Origin: Erythrobacter sp. KY5
GTDB taxonomy: Bacteria; Pseudomonadota; Alphaproteobacteria; Sphingomonadales; Sphingomonadaceae
DNA: 64,000 bases
Reading direction: 5' to 3'
NCBI RefSeq assembly: GCF_003264115.1
Contig: NZ_CP021912.1
Location: 3,083,001-3,147,000 of the forward strand
Part shown: positions 25,524-34,729 of the stretch, in pieces
Layout of the letters: the number at the start of each line of letters is the position of its first letter
Position numbering within the stretch: the first letter of the stretch is position 1
Position numbers and translations under genes: made by a program
Notes under the pieces: generated by a model
What the model saw: only the letters and a program-made list of their open reading frames with translations
Told to the model about the DNA's origin: nothing
The model's database searches: none

Positions 25524-25955
25524 TTAGTCGTATTGCTTTGCGATCAGGTCGCCAAAGCGTTCGCCTTCGCAGATTTCGTTGAACACCTGCTGGACGACGG
25601 AGCGTTCCGACGCTTCGAGCTGGTCGCTCTGAAGCGCTTCTTCGAACTTGTTCTTGATGTAGTCTTCGCCTTCTTCTACGCGCTCGGCGGCGGCTTCGTC
25701 GTTGTCCTCGAACGCCGAAGTGATGCTCTGCCACATCTGATGGGCTTCGCCGGTCAAGGTGCCTTTGGTCACGAGCTCGTCGCCCTGCCGCTCCAGTTCC
25801 GCATTCATCTGGCGAAGCGTATTTTCACGCTCGCTGCAGCGCTTTTGGAGTGCCTGCTTAAGCTGAGGACTGTCAGCCTTTTCGTGGGCCTGGCGGTAGC
25901 CTTCGACAGAATCGAAAGTGGTATCGGTGAGTGATTTGAAAACCGTGCTGCTCAT
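25524..25955 (-). CDS. DUF2383 (PA2169-type) ferritin-like four-helix protein
   Basis: 143 residues, all helical: FDSVEGYRQAHEKADSPQLK, RCSERENTLRQMNAELERQ, then AHQMWQSITSAFEDNDEAAA and VVQQVFNEICEG. The pattern matches the DUF2383 family, which has a ferritin-like fold and is often linked to stress or stationary phase; its activity is not known. ATG 25955 is preferred over 25964 because the AAAAAGGA site is then properly spaced. Own terminator, so monocistronic. Confidence 0.8.
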   Translation of the reverse strand: MSSTVFKSLTDTTFDSVEGYRQAHEKADSPQLKQALQKRCSERENTLRQMNAELERQGDELVTKGTLTGEAHQMWQSITSAFEDNDEAAAERVEEGEDYIKNKFEEALQSDQLEASERSVVQQVFNEICEGERFGDLIAKQYD

Positions 25956-26205
25956 TTTTTGCATCCTTTTTGAAATACTTAGATGCAGGTGCAACACGGG
26001 GCGGACGACAAAGTGCCAAAATAATTCGGGTATGAGCCAAGCTGGCTCTGTGTTGAGCCAAGTTGAATTGGGTCGGGCGAGAGACCGCCAGCAAATTGAC
26101 GGCTTCTGCCCCACCCGGACGCGGCCGTTTTCCTACTCGCAGCCGGTTTGCTATCGGGCGGAAAGCTCTTTCAAATTGTCGATGCTCGCAAACCGCAGAT
26201 CGCGC
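25956..26205. other. Intergenic region upstream of the DUF2383 gene
   Basis: Together with the adjoining repeat (26206-26366) this forms a 422-base gene-free stretch. It should hold the leftward promoter of the DUF2383 gene. A direct repeat TGAGCCAAG occurs at 26033-26041 and 26054-26062, spaced 21 bases (two helical turns), which would suit a regulator binding site. No gene is seen. Confidence 0.4.
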
Positions 26206-26366
26206 CGCGCCAAGGTGACACTTTGCACCCTCGTACAGTGACGCTTGGCCCTGCTAAGGTTACACTTTGGGCGCTAAGGTGACGCTTTTGGCGCTCAAAG
26301 GTGACACTTTGCCGGTTTTGGCCCTGGACCGTGTAACATGCGGTCCACTTCTCGGGCAAAGCGCTG
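26206..26366 (-). repeat. Composite iteron-like repeat, copy 1
   Basis: Read on the minus strand, a conserved block of about 45 bases (GAGAAGTGGACCGCATGTTA continuing into CACGGTCCAGGGC) contains a hairpin GGACCG/CGGTCC. It is followed by five degenerate tandem units of about 21 bases with core AAAGYGTMACC. A second copy with the same block and again five units is at 62453-62611. This copy begins about 10 bases after the stop of the leftward SDR gene. No known element was recognised. Confidence 0.8.
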
Positions 26367-26377
26367 GCGCGAACCGC

Positions 26378-27184
26378 TCATTCGCCCGACGGATCGACGA
26401 AGTTGCCCGCGCCGACATTGGCGTTCACCACGCCGCCATCGATCGCGATGGTCGTGCCCACCACGTAGTCGCCAGCGCGGCTCAAGAGGTAGATCGCGCC
26501 GCCTGCCATGTCCTCGGTCACGCCGACGCGCCTTGAGGGGATGCCGCGCTTGACCAGATCCTCGTTGTCGCGCGCCGCCTTGTTCATCGAGCTCGGGAAA
26601 GCGCCCGGCCCGATGCCGTTGACGATGATGTTGTCGTTCACCAGCTCTGCGGCCATGCGGCGGGTCAGGTGGATAAGGCCCGCTTTCGACGCCTGATAGG
26701 GATAGGTCGGCCATGGATTGGTCTTCATCCCGTCGATCGAGGCGATCATCAGCACCTTGGCCGGACGCTCGGGCGTGCCGGCGGCCTTGAGCAGGCCGTG
26801 CAGCTTCTGCGTCAGGAAAAACGGCGTCTTGACGTTCAGGTCCATCGTGCGGTGCCAGCCCGCTTCGCTGAACTCGGTGAAGGGTTCGCCCCACGCAGCG
26901 CCTGCATTGTTGACGAGGATGTCGAGCTTGTCCTCGCGGCTCGCAATCTCGTCGGCAAGCTGCTGGATGCCGTCCATCTGCGACAGGTCAGCAACAAGGC
27001 CGATGACCTTCTCACCAAGCTCTGCGGCGGTTTCGTCAACCTGTTCCTTCTTGCGGGCGACGATGTAGACGCGCGCCGCACCCGCAGCGAGCAGGCCTTC
27101 GACGATCATCTTGCCGATGCCGCGCGATCCGCCGGTGACAAGAGCGATGCGCCCTTCGAGACCGAAAAGTGAATTGATGTCCAT
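26378..27184 (-). CDS. Short-chain dehydrogenase/reductase
   Basis: 268 residues, classical SDR. The cofactor loop is VTGGSRGIGKMI, then NNAGAAWG, catalytic Ser in MIASIDG and YQASK. The ARKKEQ after strand 2 suggests NADP(H) preference. The layout resembles RhlG-like reductases and 3-oxoacyl reductases. It is the last gene of a leftward unit with two acyl-CoA dehydrogenases (12-base gap to the next gene), so a role in oxidation of acyl or hydroxyacyl intermediates is plausible. Confidence 0.9.
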   Translation of the reverse strand: MDINSLFGLEGRIALVTGGSRGIGKMIVEGLLAAGAARVYIVARKKEQVDETAAELGEKVIGLVADLSQMDGIQQLADEIASREDKLDILVNNAGAAWGEPFTEFSEAGWHRTMDLNVKTPFFLTQKLHGLLKAAGTPERPAKVLMIASIDGMKTNPWPTYPYQASKAGLIHLTRRMAAELVNDNIIVNGIGPGAFPSSMNKAARDNEDLVKRGIPSRRVGVTEDMAGGAIYLLSRAGDYVVGTTIAIDGGVVNANVGAGNFVDPSGE

Positions 27185-27196
27185 GTTCTAAACTCC

Positions 27197-28336
27197 TCAG
27201 TACCCGCTCAGCTCGGCAACGCGGCTGGCGTGGAAATAGGCATCGCCCAGGAACTCCTGCAGCGCGCGGTCGCGCTTCATGTAAAGGCCGATGTCGTATT
27301 CGTCGGTCATGCCGATGCCGCCGTGCATCTGCACGCCTTCCTTGACCGCGAGGCCGGCTGCCTTGGCGACCTTGGCCTTGGCGACCGAGATCATCAGGTC
27401 GGCGCGTTCGCTGTCTGCGTCGAGCAGTTGCTGAGCCTTGATCGTAGCGGCGCGGGCGATTTCGACTTCGGAATAGAGGTGCGATGCGCGGTGCTGGAGC
27501 GCCTGAAACTCGCCGATAACCTTGCCGAACTGCTTGCGCTGCTTGAGGTAGTCGACGGTCATGTCCATCGCCCCTTGCGCAACGCCGACGCCTTCCGACG
27601 CTGCGCCCACGCGGCCTGCTTTCAGCATCGTGTTCAGGATCTCGCGCCCGCCATCGACTTCGCCGATCACAGCATCGCCATCGAGCATGGTGCCATCGAA
27701 CTTCGTGTGCGTTGCCATCGAGCTGTCGACGAGGCGAACGCTGTCGTGGCTCATATTGGCCGCATCCCTGGGCACGGCGAACAGGGTAATGCCATCCTCA
27801 TCATCGTCCGCGCCGCTGGTACGCGCGGCGACGACCAGCATGTCGGCGCTGACCCCGTGGATCACGAAGCTTTTGGAGCCGGTCAGCCTGAAGCCATTGC
27901 CCGACTTCTCGGCACGGGTGGTGATGCGGTCGGGGCGGTGCTTGGCGGTCTCGTCGATGGCGACGGCAAAGACGCTCTCGCCTTCGATGAGGCCGGGGAG
28001 GTAGCGGCCTTTGAGGTCCGAACTGCCGTGACCGAGCGCGGTCGCGGCGAGCACGGATGATGTCAGAAACGGCGAAGGCGTCAGGTTGCGGCCGATCTCT
28101 TCGAGCACGATCCCTGCCTCGACATGGCCCATACCAAGACCGCCATCATCTTCGGCCACCAGCATGCCGGTGAAGCCCATCTCGGCCATTTGCTTCCACA
28201 GGCCGTGGCCGAAACCGTCCTTGCAATCGCGGTCGCGCCAATGGCGCAGCTGTTTGGCGATGTTGCCTTCTTCGGCCATGAAGCCGCTGGCGCTGTCGGC
28301 CAGCATGGCCTGATCTTCGTCGTGAAAAAGGGGCAT
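27197..28336 (-). CDS. Acyl-CoA dehydrogenase (379 residues)
   Basis: Flavoenzyme with the three ACAD domains. VAEDDGGLGMGHVEAGIVLE lies in the N-terminal helical domain, FRLTGSKSFVIHG in the central beta domain, and the C-terminal signature MHGGIGMTDEYDIGLYMKRD closes the protein. Starts at ATG 28336 with AGAGGAA upstream. Partner subunits of this size often act as heteromers in steroid or branched-chain degradation; with the next gene it may form such an alpha-beta pair. Confidence 0.9.
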   Translation of the reverse strand: MPLFHDEDQAMLADSASGFMAEEGNIAKQLRHWRDRDCKDGFGHGLWKQMAEMGFTGMLVAEDDGGLGMGHVEAGIVLEEIGRNLTPSPFLTSSVLAATALGHGSSDLKGRYLPGLIEGESVFAVAIDETAKHRPDRITTRAEKSGNGFRLTGSKSFVIHGVSADMLVVAARTSGADDDEDGITLFAVPRDAANMSHDSVRLVDSSMATHTKFDGTMLDGDAVIGEVDGGREILNTMLKAGRVGAASEGVGVAQGAMDMTVDYLKQRKQFGKVIGEFQALQHRASHLYSEVEIARAATIKAQQLLDADSERADLMISVAKAKVAKAAGLAVKEGVQMHGGIGMTDEYDIGLYMKRDRALQEFLGDAYFHASRVAELSGY

Positions 28337-28360
28337 TTGGTTGTTCCTCTCCGCACCCAT

Positions 28361-28421
28361 CATCCCGGATGTGATCCGGGATCGGTTCGGTATTGTGAGT
28401 GGCCCCGGATCAGGTCCAGGG
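28361..28421. repeat. Dispersed inverted-repeat remnant, ATCCCGGAT type
   Basis: CATCCCGGATGTGATCCGGG at the left and CCCCGGATCAGGTCCAGGG at the right resemble the widespread GTCATCCCGGACTTGATCCGGG repeats. It fills the gap between two acyl-CoA dehydrogenase genes. Confidence 0.6.
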
Positions 28422-28432
28422 CAACGGATTGC

Positions 28433-29641
28433 TTACGATCCCGGCAGTTCGAGAATGCGCTTCGAAATCACGTTGAGCATGACTTCGGACGTGCCGCCCT
28501 CGATCGAGTTCGCCTTGGTGCGAAGCCAGTTGCGCGAGGGCTTGCCGCCGCTCGTCTCTTCGCTTTTCCATTCAAGGCTGCGCGAACCGCCAGCGCTCAT
28601 CATGAGCTCGTGGCGGCGCTTGTTCAGCTCGGTGCCGACATATTTCATCATGTTGGGCTGAGCCGGGTGACCCTTGCCTGCCTTCATCTCGTCCATGAAC
28701 TTCTCGGCCATGGCGGTGAAAGCGAGCGCGTCGACGTCGAACAGGGCAAGCTCGCTGCGCAGGATCGGATCGAGTTCATCGCCGTTCCGCTGCGCATGGC
28801 GCTTCATGGCAGAGCCGATGGCTGCGGTACGTTCGCCGCCGCCCATGCCAGAGATCATCTCGCGCTCATGGCCGAGCAGGTACTTCGCAACGTCCCAGCC
28901 GCGACCCACCTCGCCGACATAGCCGGGAACGTCCTCGCCATAGGACTTGGGCACTTTCACATCGTCGAAGAAGGTCTCGCAGAAAGGCGAGTTGCCGCTG
29001 ATCAGCAGGATCGGCTTGGTCGAAACGCCCGCGCCCGCCATGTCGAAGAGCATGAAAGTAATGCCCTTGTACTTGTCGTTCTTGTCGGTGCGAACGAGGC
29101 AGAAGATCCAGTCGGCCTGATCGGCGTAGGAGGTCCAGATCTTCTGGCCGTTGACGATCCAGTGATCACCCTTGTCCTCGCCAAAGGTCTGCATCGAGAC
29201 GAGGTCGGAACCGCTGCCCGGCTCCGAATAGCCTTGGCACCAGCGGATTTCGCCACGCGCGATTTCATTGAGGAAGCGCTTCTTCTGGCCCTCGGTGCCG
29301 AATTGCAAAAGCGCGGGGCCAAGCATCCAGATGCCGAAGGAGGACAGCGGCGGGCGTGCGCCGATGCGGCTCATTTCCTGGCGCAGGATCTTGGCTTCGG
29401 GAGCGCTGAGGCCAGCTCCGCCGTATTCCTTGGGCCAGCTTGGCACGGTATAGCCCTTGTCGCGGGCCGCCTCGAACCATGCCTTTTGCGCATCGTTCTT
29501 GAAGGTCGCGTTGCGCCCACCCCAGTAAACGTCGTCGTCATCGCGCACGGGTTGGCGCATTTCGGGGGGGCAGTTGGCTTCAAGCCATTCTCGGGTTTCC
29601 TGACGGAAGGTTTCCAGATCGGTCACGGTTCGGTCAGCCAT
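28433..29641 (-). CDS. Acyl-CoA dehydrogenase (402 residues)
   Basis: ACAD family member. RDKGYTVPSWPKEYGGAGLS opens the core; QGYSEPGSGSDLVSMQT and VNGQKIWTSYADQADWIFCL are the FAD/substrate region; the end reads EGGTSEVMLNVISKRILELP. ATG 29641 follows GAGAGGAG. It is the first gene of the leftward ACAD-ACAD-SDR unit. The substrate is not readable from sequence. Confidence 0.92.
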   Translation of the reverse strand: MADRTVTDLETFRQETREWLEANCPPEMRQPVRDDDDVYWGGRNATFKNDAQKAWFEAARDKGYTVPSWPKEYGGAGLSAPEAKILRQEMSRIGARPPLSSFGIWMLGPALLQFGTEGQKKRFLNEIARGEIRWCQGYSEPGSGSDLVSMQTFGEDKGDHWIVNGQKIWTSYADQADWIFCLVRTDKNDKYKGITFMLFDMAGAGVSTKPILLISGNSPFCETFFDDVKVPKSYGEDVPGYVGEVGRGWDVAKYLLGHEREMISGMGGGERTAAIGSAMKRHAQRNGDELDPILRSELALFDVDALAFTAMAEKFMDEMKAGKGHPAQPNMMKYVGTELNKRRHELMMSAGGSRSLEWKSEETSGGKPSRNWLRTKANSIEGGTSEVMLNVISKRILELPGS

Positions 29642-29813
29642 GGGGGCGACTCCTCTCATTGTCTCTCACTTGACGCTTACGTTATCGTCATTTGCCCGCG
29701 CGCCGCAAGCACACTTCGCTGGCACGCCCATGCCGTAACGTCATCCGGTTTGCGTTGACGAAGTCCCCTTTCCGATTAGGTTGCAATTGAGGATGGAGAG
29801 AGGGACAGCATTG

Positions 29814-30680
29814 ATGAGATTCGCCGGAAAGACGATAGTCATCACGGGCGCAGCGTCGGGCATCGGCCTTGCCGCAGCGCAGCTCTTCGCCCGCGAAGGC
29901 GCCACCGTCTTTGCCAGCGACATCGACAAAGTGGGCGGCGAAAAGCTCGCCAGCGAAACCGAAGGCGATGTGCGCTTTGTCCCTTGCGACGTCACCGACC
30001 CCGCTTCGATCAAGGCGCTGATGGACACAGCCGCGCGCGAGACCGGCGGAATCGACACCGTGTTCAACAATGCGGCAGCTGGCGGAGCACGTCCCGGCAT
30101 CGACGAGATCGAGCCTGAAGAATGGGACATGACGATGGACCTCGTCCTGCGCTCGGTCGCATTCGGCATCCGCTACGCCGTCCCGCATATGAAGGGGCGA
30201 AAGGGCGCGAGCATCGTCAATGTGTCCAGCGTGGCCGCAGTCGGTCCGGGTTATTCGCCCACGGCCTATGCGGTTGCAAAGGCAGGCGTTCTGCACCTGA
30301 CCAAGTGTGCCGCCGCCGACCTCGCCCAGCATGACATTCGGGTAAACGCGATCCAGCCGGGCTTCATCAACACCAACATCTTCACCTCGACGCTCGAAAT
30401 TCCGGACGAGATGAAGACCATGGCCAACGCTGCCATCGCGCAGCTTTCCTCCAACGCCCAGCCGGTCAAGCGAGGCGGGCAGCCATCGGATATTGCCGAG
30501 GCGGTCGCATATCTTGCCAGCGATGCGGCGAGCTTCGTCACCGGTACTTCGCTGATCGTCGATGGCGGTATCACCATCGGTCCGCGTCATTGCTGGGACC
30601 CGGAGGAGGATACCTTGTTCGCCGGGCTCGAAGCGATGGAAGAACAGGCCAAAGCTGCTGCCGAAACGGCGGGCAAGTAA
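29814..30680 (+). CDS. Short-chain dehydrogenase/reductase
   Basis: 288 residues, classical SDR: ITGAASGIGLAAAQL, an Asp after strand 2 (FASDIDK, NAD preference), NVSSVAAVG and catalytic YAVAK. A C-terminal extension beyond VDGGITIG (HCWDPEEDTLFAGLEAMEEQ) is unusual. ATG 29814 follows GAGAGAGGGA. Its stop overlaps the transporter start (TAATG). It heads the rightward half of the catabolic cluster. Confidence 0.92.
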   Translation: MRFAGKTIVITGAASGIGLAAAQLFAREGATVFASDIDKVGGEKLASETEGDVRFVPCDVTDPASIKALMDTAARETGGIDTVFNNAAAGGARPGIDEIEPEEWDMTMDLVLRSVAFGIRYAVPHMKGRKGASIVNVSSVAAVGPGYSPTAYAVAKAGVLHLTKCAAADLAQHDIRVNAIQPGFINTNIFTSTLEIPDEMKTMANAAIAQLSSNAQPVKRGGQPSDIAEAVAYLASDAASFVTGTSLIVDGGITIGPRHCWDPEEDTLFAGLEAMEEQAKAAAETAGK

Positions 30681-32167
30681 TGGCATTTACGAAGGGCAAA
30701 CTCCCCGGACGCCTCAAGCTCATTCATGGCTTTGGCGCAGTGGCGTTCGGGGTGAAGGATTCCGGCTTTTCGTTCTTCCTGCTGATCTTCTACAATCAGG
30801 TCCTCGGCATGGATGCGCGGCTGGTCAGCCTTGCTTTGCTGATCGCGTTGCTGGTCGATGCGGTGATCGACCCTATCATCGGCAATCTTTCCGACCGAAC
30901 CTACACACGCTGGGGCAGGCGTTTGCCGTGGCTTTATATCGCGCCCATCCCGCTTGCGGTGGTCTGGGTCATGCTGTGGTCGCCGCCGGGAGGCGAAGCG
31001 CCAAGCTTTTACGGCCTTGTCGGGATAGCGATTGCGGTGCGCATCCTGCTGTCGGCCTGCGAGGTGCCCTCGGTCAGCCTCGTGCCTGAAATCACGCAGG
31101 ATTATGACGAGCGTACCACGCTCTTCCGCTACCGCTTCCTGTCGGGTTGGCTTGGGGGCCTGCTGATGATGGCCCTCGCCTATACGGTGTTTATGCCGGG
31201 CGCGGATGGGCTCCTGCAGGAAGATGGATACATCTATTTCGGCGCGTTCGGAGCGGCGCTGATGGCGATCTCGGTCATCGGGTCGGCAGCGGGTCAACAT
31301 TACCTTGTCGCACGCCTGCCAGAGCATAAGCCGCCGCCCTTTTCACTCAAGGGCGCTTTCTCCGAAATCTTTGATGCGTTTTCCGAAAAGAGCTTTCTGA
31401 TCTTCGCCGCGGGCGCGCTGGCAGCCTATATCAGCCAGGGGATGACGTTCTCGATCCTCAACTACCTCAACCTGTTTGTCTGGCAGTTGAAGGAGAACGA
31501 GCTGATCCTGTTCCCAGCGACCTTGTTCCTGTCGGTTGTCCTGATGTTCGTGATCGTCGGCCCGATGCACCGCGAATGGGGCAAGGCGCGCTCTGCCGCG
31601 ATTGCCGCACTGGGTGCGCTTGTCATCGGGTTCACGCCCTATGCGCTGCTGCTCGCCGGTCTCTGGTTTGAAAGAGGCACGCCTGCCTCGACCTATGGCT
31701 ATTTCTTGTTCCTGCTGTTCGGCAACACGCTGGGCGTTGTCATGATGATTTCGGCCACCTCCATGATCGCGGAGATTGTCGAAGCTTTCGAGGAACGCAC
31801 GCACCGCCGTGCAGAGGCCGCGTTCTATTCGGGCAACTGGCTGATCCAGAAATGCGCCACCGGGGCGGGCATTTTCCTGACCGGACAGATCATCGGCCTT
31901 GCCCAGCTTTCGACCGACGCCGATCCAGGCTCTGTTCCCGGCGCGGTCGTAAACGACATGGTGCTGTATTATGGCAGCGCGTCGATCATACTCGCCTTGA
32001 TCGCGGCTTACTGGCTCGGCAGCTTCCCGATCGGGCGTGAAGAGCACGAAGCCCGGCTCGAACGCCTGCACCGCCGCCACACGGGCAAGGATGAGGGCGT
32101 GCCGCTGGGAGGCAAGGCCATCGGCGATGCAGCCCGCGCCGATCCCGATGCCCATTCGGTGATTTGA
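30680..32167 (+). CDS. MFS transporter, GPH (glycoside-pentoside-hexuronide) type
   Basis: 495 residues with about 12 membrane helices. After helix 2 comes GNLSDRTYTRWGRRLPWLYI, the GPH signature, and later YRFLSGWLGGLLMM. GPH members couple solute uptake to cations; in sphingomonads they are often found in lipid or xenobiotic clusters, so the substrate need not be a sugar. Translation is coupled to the SDR gene upstream. Confidence 0.9.
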   Translation: MAFTKGKLPGRLKLIHGFGAVAFGVKDSGFSFFLLIFYNQVLGMDARLVSLALLIALLVDAVIDPIIGNLSDRTYTRWGRRLPWLYIAPIPLAVVWVMLWSPPGGEAPSFYGLVGIAIAVRILLSACEVPSVSLVPEITQDYDERTTLFRYRFLSGWLGGLLMMALAYTVFMPGADGLLQEDGYIYFGAFGAALMAISVIGSAAGQHYLVARLPEHKPPPFSLKGAFSEIFDAFSEKSFLIFAAGALAAYISQGMTFSILNYLNLFVWQLKENELILFPATLFLSVVLMFVIVGPMHREWGKARSAAIAALGALVIGFTPYALLLAGLWFERGTPASTYGYFLFLLFGNTLGVVMMISATSMIAEIVEAFEERTHRRAEAAFYSGNWLIQKCATGAGIFLTGQIIGLAQLSTDADPGSVPGAVVNDMVLYYGSASIILALIAAYWLGSFPIGREEHEARLERLHRRHTGKDEGVPLGGKAIGDAARADPDAHSVI

Positions 32168-32261
32168 TCGGCAAAACTTACCCTTGGCGCAGCTTACTGG
32201 CTCTGCCACGGTCGATTTCAACAGATTCGGTTTCAGATAAGGACGAGAGAGGAACACCCCC

Positions 32262-33596
32262 ATGGATTTCGAACCCACAGAGCGCCAGGCCTATTGGCGC
32301 GACCGCGTGCGCAATTTCATCGAAAAGCACGTGCGTCCCAACATGGACACCTACAAGCAGCAGGACGCCGAGGGCGACCGCTGGAAGGTGATCCAGATCA
32401 TCGAAGACAAGAAAGCCATCGCCAAGGACGAAGGCATCTGGAACCTGTTCATGCCCCCGCGCAATGACAGCCACCACCATGTCGACGACACCTTCGAATT
32501 CGAAGGTCCCGGCCTCACCAACCTCGAATATGCGCTGTGCGCAGAGGAAATGGGCCGCATCGGCTGGGCGTCTGAAGTCTTCAACTGCTCCGCTCCCGAC
32601 ACCGGCAACATGGAAGTGTTCCACCGCTACGGCACGCGTGAACAGAAGGAAGAGTGGCTGCGCCCGCTGATGAACGGCGAAATCCGCAGCGCCTTCCTCA
32701 TGACGGAGCCTTACACGGCATCCTCGGACGCGACGAACATCGAAACCCGGATCGAACGCGACGGCGACGAATACGTCATCAACGGTCGCAAGTGGTGGTC
32801 GTCAGGGCTCGGCGATCCGCGCTGCAAGGTCGCGATTGTCATGGGAAAGACCGACTTCGAAGCCAAGCGTCACGCACAGCAATCCATGGTCCTCATGCCG
32901 ATCGACACGCCCGGCGTGAACGTCATCCGTCACCTGCCTGTCTTCGGCTATGACGATGCACCGCACGGGCACATGGAAGTCGAAATGAAGGACGTGCGCG
33001 TCCCTGTCTCCAACATGCTGCTGGGCGAAGGCCGCGGTTTCGAGATCGCACAGGGGCGCCTCGGCCCGGGCCGTATTCACCACTGCATGCGCACCATCGG
33101 CGTTGCCGAAGAAGCGCTCGCCAAGATGTGCCGCCGTCTTCAGGAGCGCGAGGCGTTCGGCAAGCCGATCTACAAGCACTCGGTCTGGGAAGAGCGCATT
33201 GCGCGTGCCCGCATCGACATCGACATGACCCGCCTCCTGTGCCTCAAAGCTGCAGACATGATGGACAAGGTCGGCAACAAGTCGGCCAAGCAGGAAATCG
33301 CCATGATCAAGGTGCAGGCGCCCAACATGGCCCTCAAGATCATCGACGATGCGATCCAGGCCCATGGCGGCGGCGGCGTGTCCGAGGATTACGGCCTTGC
33401 CAGCGCCTACGCGCATCAGCGCACGCTGCGTCTTGCCGATGGTCCCGACGAGGTTCACGCACGCTCGATCGCCCGCATGGAGATCGGCAAGCACGCACCG
33501 CAGGAAGGTCCGACTGCCAACGCCCTTCGCGATGGTGGCGGCGCAGCGAACGACGCGGGCGGCTTCAGCTCGGGCGATATGGGCGTCGCTCGCTAA
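32262..33596 (+). CDS. Acyl-CoA dehydrogenase (444 residues, ACAD10/11-like)
   Basis: ACAD family: [60 protein letters not shown], and near the end [20 protein letters not shown] and [19 protein letters not shown]. The WWSSG and AHGGGGVS motifs match the branch that includes the ACAD half of mammalian ACAD10/11. Two genes downstream is an APH-fold kinase, matching the other half of that fusion. This suggests handling of 4-hydroxyacyl-CoAs, by inference. Confidence 0.92.
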   Translation: MDFEPTERQAYWRDRVRNFIEKHVRPNMDTYKQQDAEGDRWKVIQIIEDKKAIAKDEGIWNLFMPPRNDSHHHVDDTFEFEGPGLTNLEYALCAEEMGRIGWASEVFNCSAPDTGNMEVFHRYGTREQKEEWLRPLMNGEIRSAFLMTEPYTASSDATNIETRIERDGDEYVINGRKWWSSGLGDPRCKVAIVMGKTDFEAKRHAQQSMVLMPIDTPGVNVIRHLPVFGYDDAPHGHMEVEMKDVRVPVSNMLLGEGRGFEIAQGRLGPGRIHHCMRTIGVAEEALAKMCRRLQEREAFGKPIYKHSVWEERIARARIDIDMTRLLCLKAADMMDKVGNKSAKQEIAMIKVQAPNMALKIIDDAIQAHGGGGVSEDYGLASAYAHQRTLRLADGPDEVHARSIARMEIGKHAPQEGPTANALRDGGGAANDAGGFSSGDMGVAR

Positions 33597-33640
33597 ACGA
33601 CACATAAGGGCCCGCAAGGGCGCGAGAGAGGAAGCCAAAG

Positions 33641-34729
33641 ATGGCGAAAGCAGCAATCCTGGAACAGCCGGGAGAAGGGCTTGTGATCGGCGAGGTCGAA
33701 TATTCCGACCCCGCCCCTCACGAAGTCCTGATCGACACCAAGGCGTGTGGCCTGTGCCATTCCGACCTGCACTTCATCGACGGAGCCTATCCGCACGCCC
33801 TGCCCTGCGTCCCGGGTCACGAAGCCGCGGGCATCGTGCGCGCGGTGGGCAGCGAAGTGCGCACGGTGAAGCCGGGCGATCATGTCGTCTCGTGCCTCTC
33901 CGCCTTTTGCGGAACCTGCGAGTTCTGCGTGACGGGCCGCATGGCGCTGTGCCTTGGCGGGGCGACCCGGCGCGGCAAGGGCGATGCGCCGCGCATGACC
34001 CGCGCGGATGGTTCACCGGTTGCCCAGATGCTCAACCTCTCGGCCCTGTCCGAGCAGATGCTGATCCACGAAAACGCCTGCGTCGCGATCGACAAGGACA
34101 TGCCGCTGGACCGTGCTGCCGTGATCGGTTGCGCGGTGACGACGGGTGCGGGGACGATCTTCAACGCCTGCAAGGTGACGCCGGGTGAAACCGTGCTGGT
34201 CGTTGGCTGCGGGGGGGTTGGCCTTGCGACGATCAACGCAGCCAGGATCGCTGGCGCTGGCAAGGTGATCGCGGCCGATCCGCTCCCCGAAAAACGCGAG
34301 CTTGCCAAGGTTCTGGGCGCGACCCACACGGTCGATGCGCTTGCCGAGGACGCGGCAAAGCAGATCCTGGAGCTTTCGGGTGGCGGCGTTCACTGGGGGA
34401 TCGAGGCTGTGGGGCGTCAGGCCTCGGCGGACCTCGCGGTTGCCTCGCTGAGGCGCGGCGGGACGGCGGTGATCCTCGGTATGATGCCGCTCGACTGCAA
34501 GGTCGGGCTGGGCGCGATGGACCTGCTTGGCGGCAAGAAGCTGATGGGCGCGATCATGGGCATGAACCACTTCCCGGTCGACCTCCCGCGCCTTGTCGAT
34601 TTCTATATGCGCGGGCTGCTCGACCTCGACACGATTATTGCAGAGCGCATCGGGCTTGAGGGTGTGAATGCCGGGTTCGACAAAATGCGCGAAGGGAGCC
34701 ACGCACGCAGCGTGGTCATGTTCGACTGA
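33641..34729 (+). CDS. Zinc-dependent alcohol dehydrogenase (MDR family)
   Basis: 362 residues. Catalytic zinc ligands are in ACGLCHSDLH and PGHEAAG. The structural zinc site is four Cys in CGTCEFCVTGRMALC. The Rossmann motif is VGCGGVGLATI with AADPLPEK (Asp for NAD). It resembles class III-type ADHs. ATG is 44 bases after the ACAD stop; the stop overlaps the kinase gene start (TGATG). Confidence 0.92.
   Translation: MAKAAILEQPGEGLVIGEVEYSDPAPHEVLIDTKACGLCHSDLHFIDGAYPHALPCVPGHEAAGIVRAVGSEVRTVKPGDHVVSCLSAFCGTCEFCVTGRMALCLGGATRRGKGDAPRMTRADGSPVAQMLNLSALSEQMLIHENACVAIDKDMPLDRAAVIGCAVTTGAGTIFNACKVTPGETVLVVGCGGVGLATINAARIAGAGKVIAADPLPEKRELAKVLGATHTVDALAEDAAKQILELSGGGVHWGIEAVGRQASADLAVASLRRGGTAVILGMMPLDCKVGLGAMDLLGGKKLMGAIMGMNHFPVDLPRLVDFYMRGLLDLDTIIAERIGLEGVNAGFDKMREGSHARSVVMFD

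Noticed and set aside
26206-26366. CRISPR array
   Set aside because: The units are degenerate, adjoin without unique spacers of fixed length, and no cas gene is near.
28124-29758. A 544-codon open frame on the plus strand
   Set aside because: It lies opposite the two acyl-CoA dehydrogenase genes, whose motifs are unmistakable; the frame itself has none.
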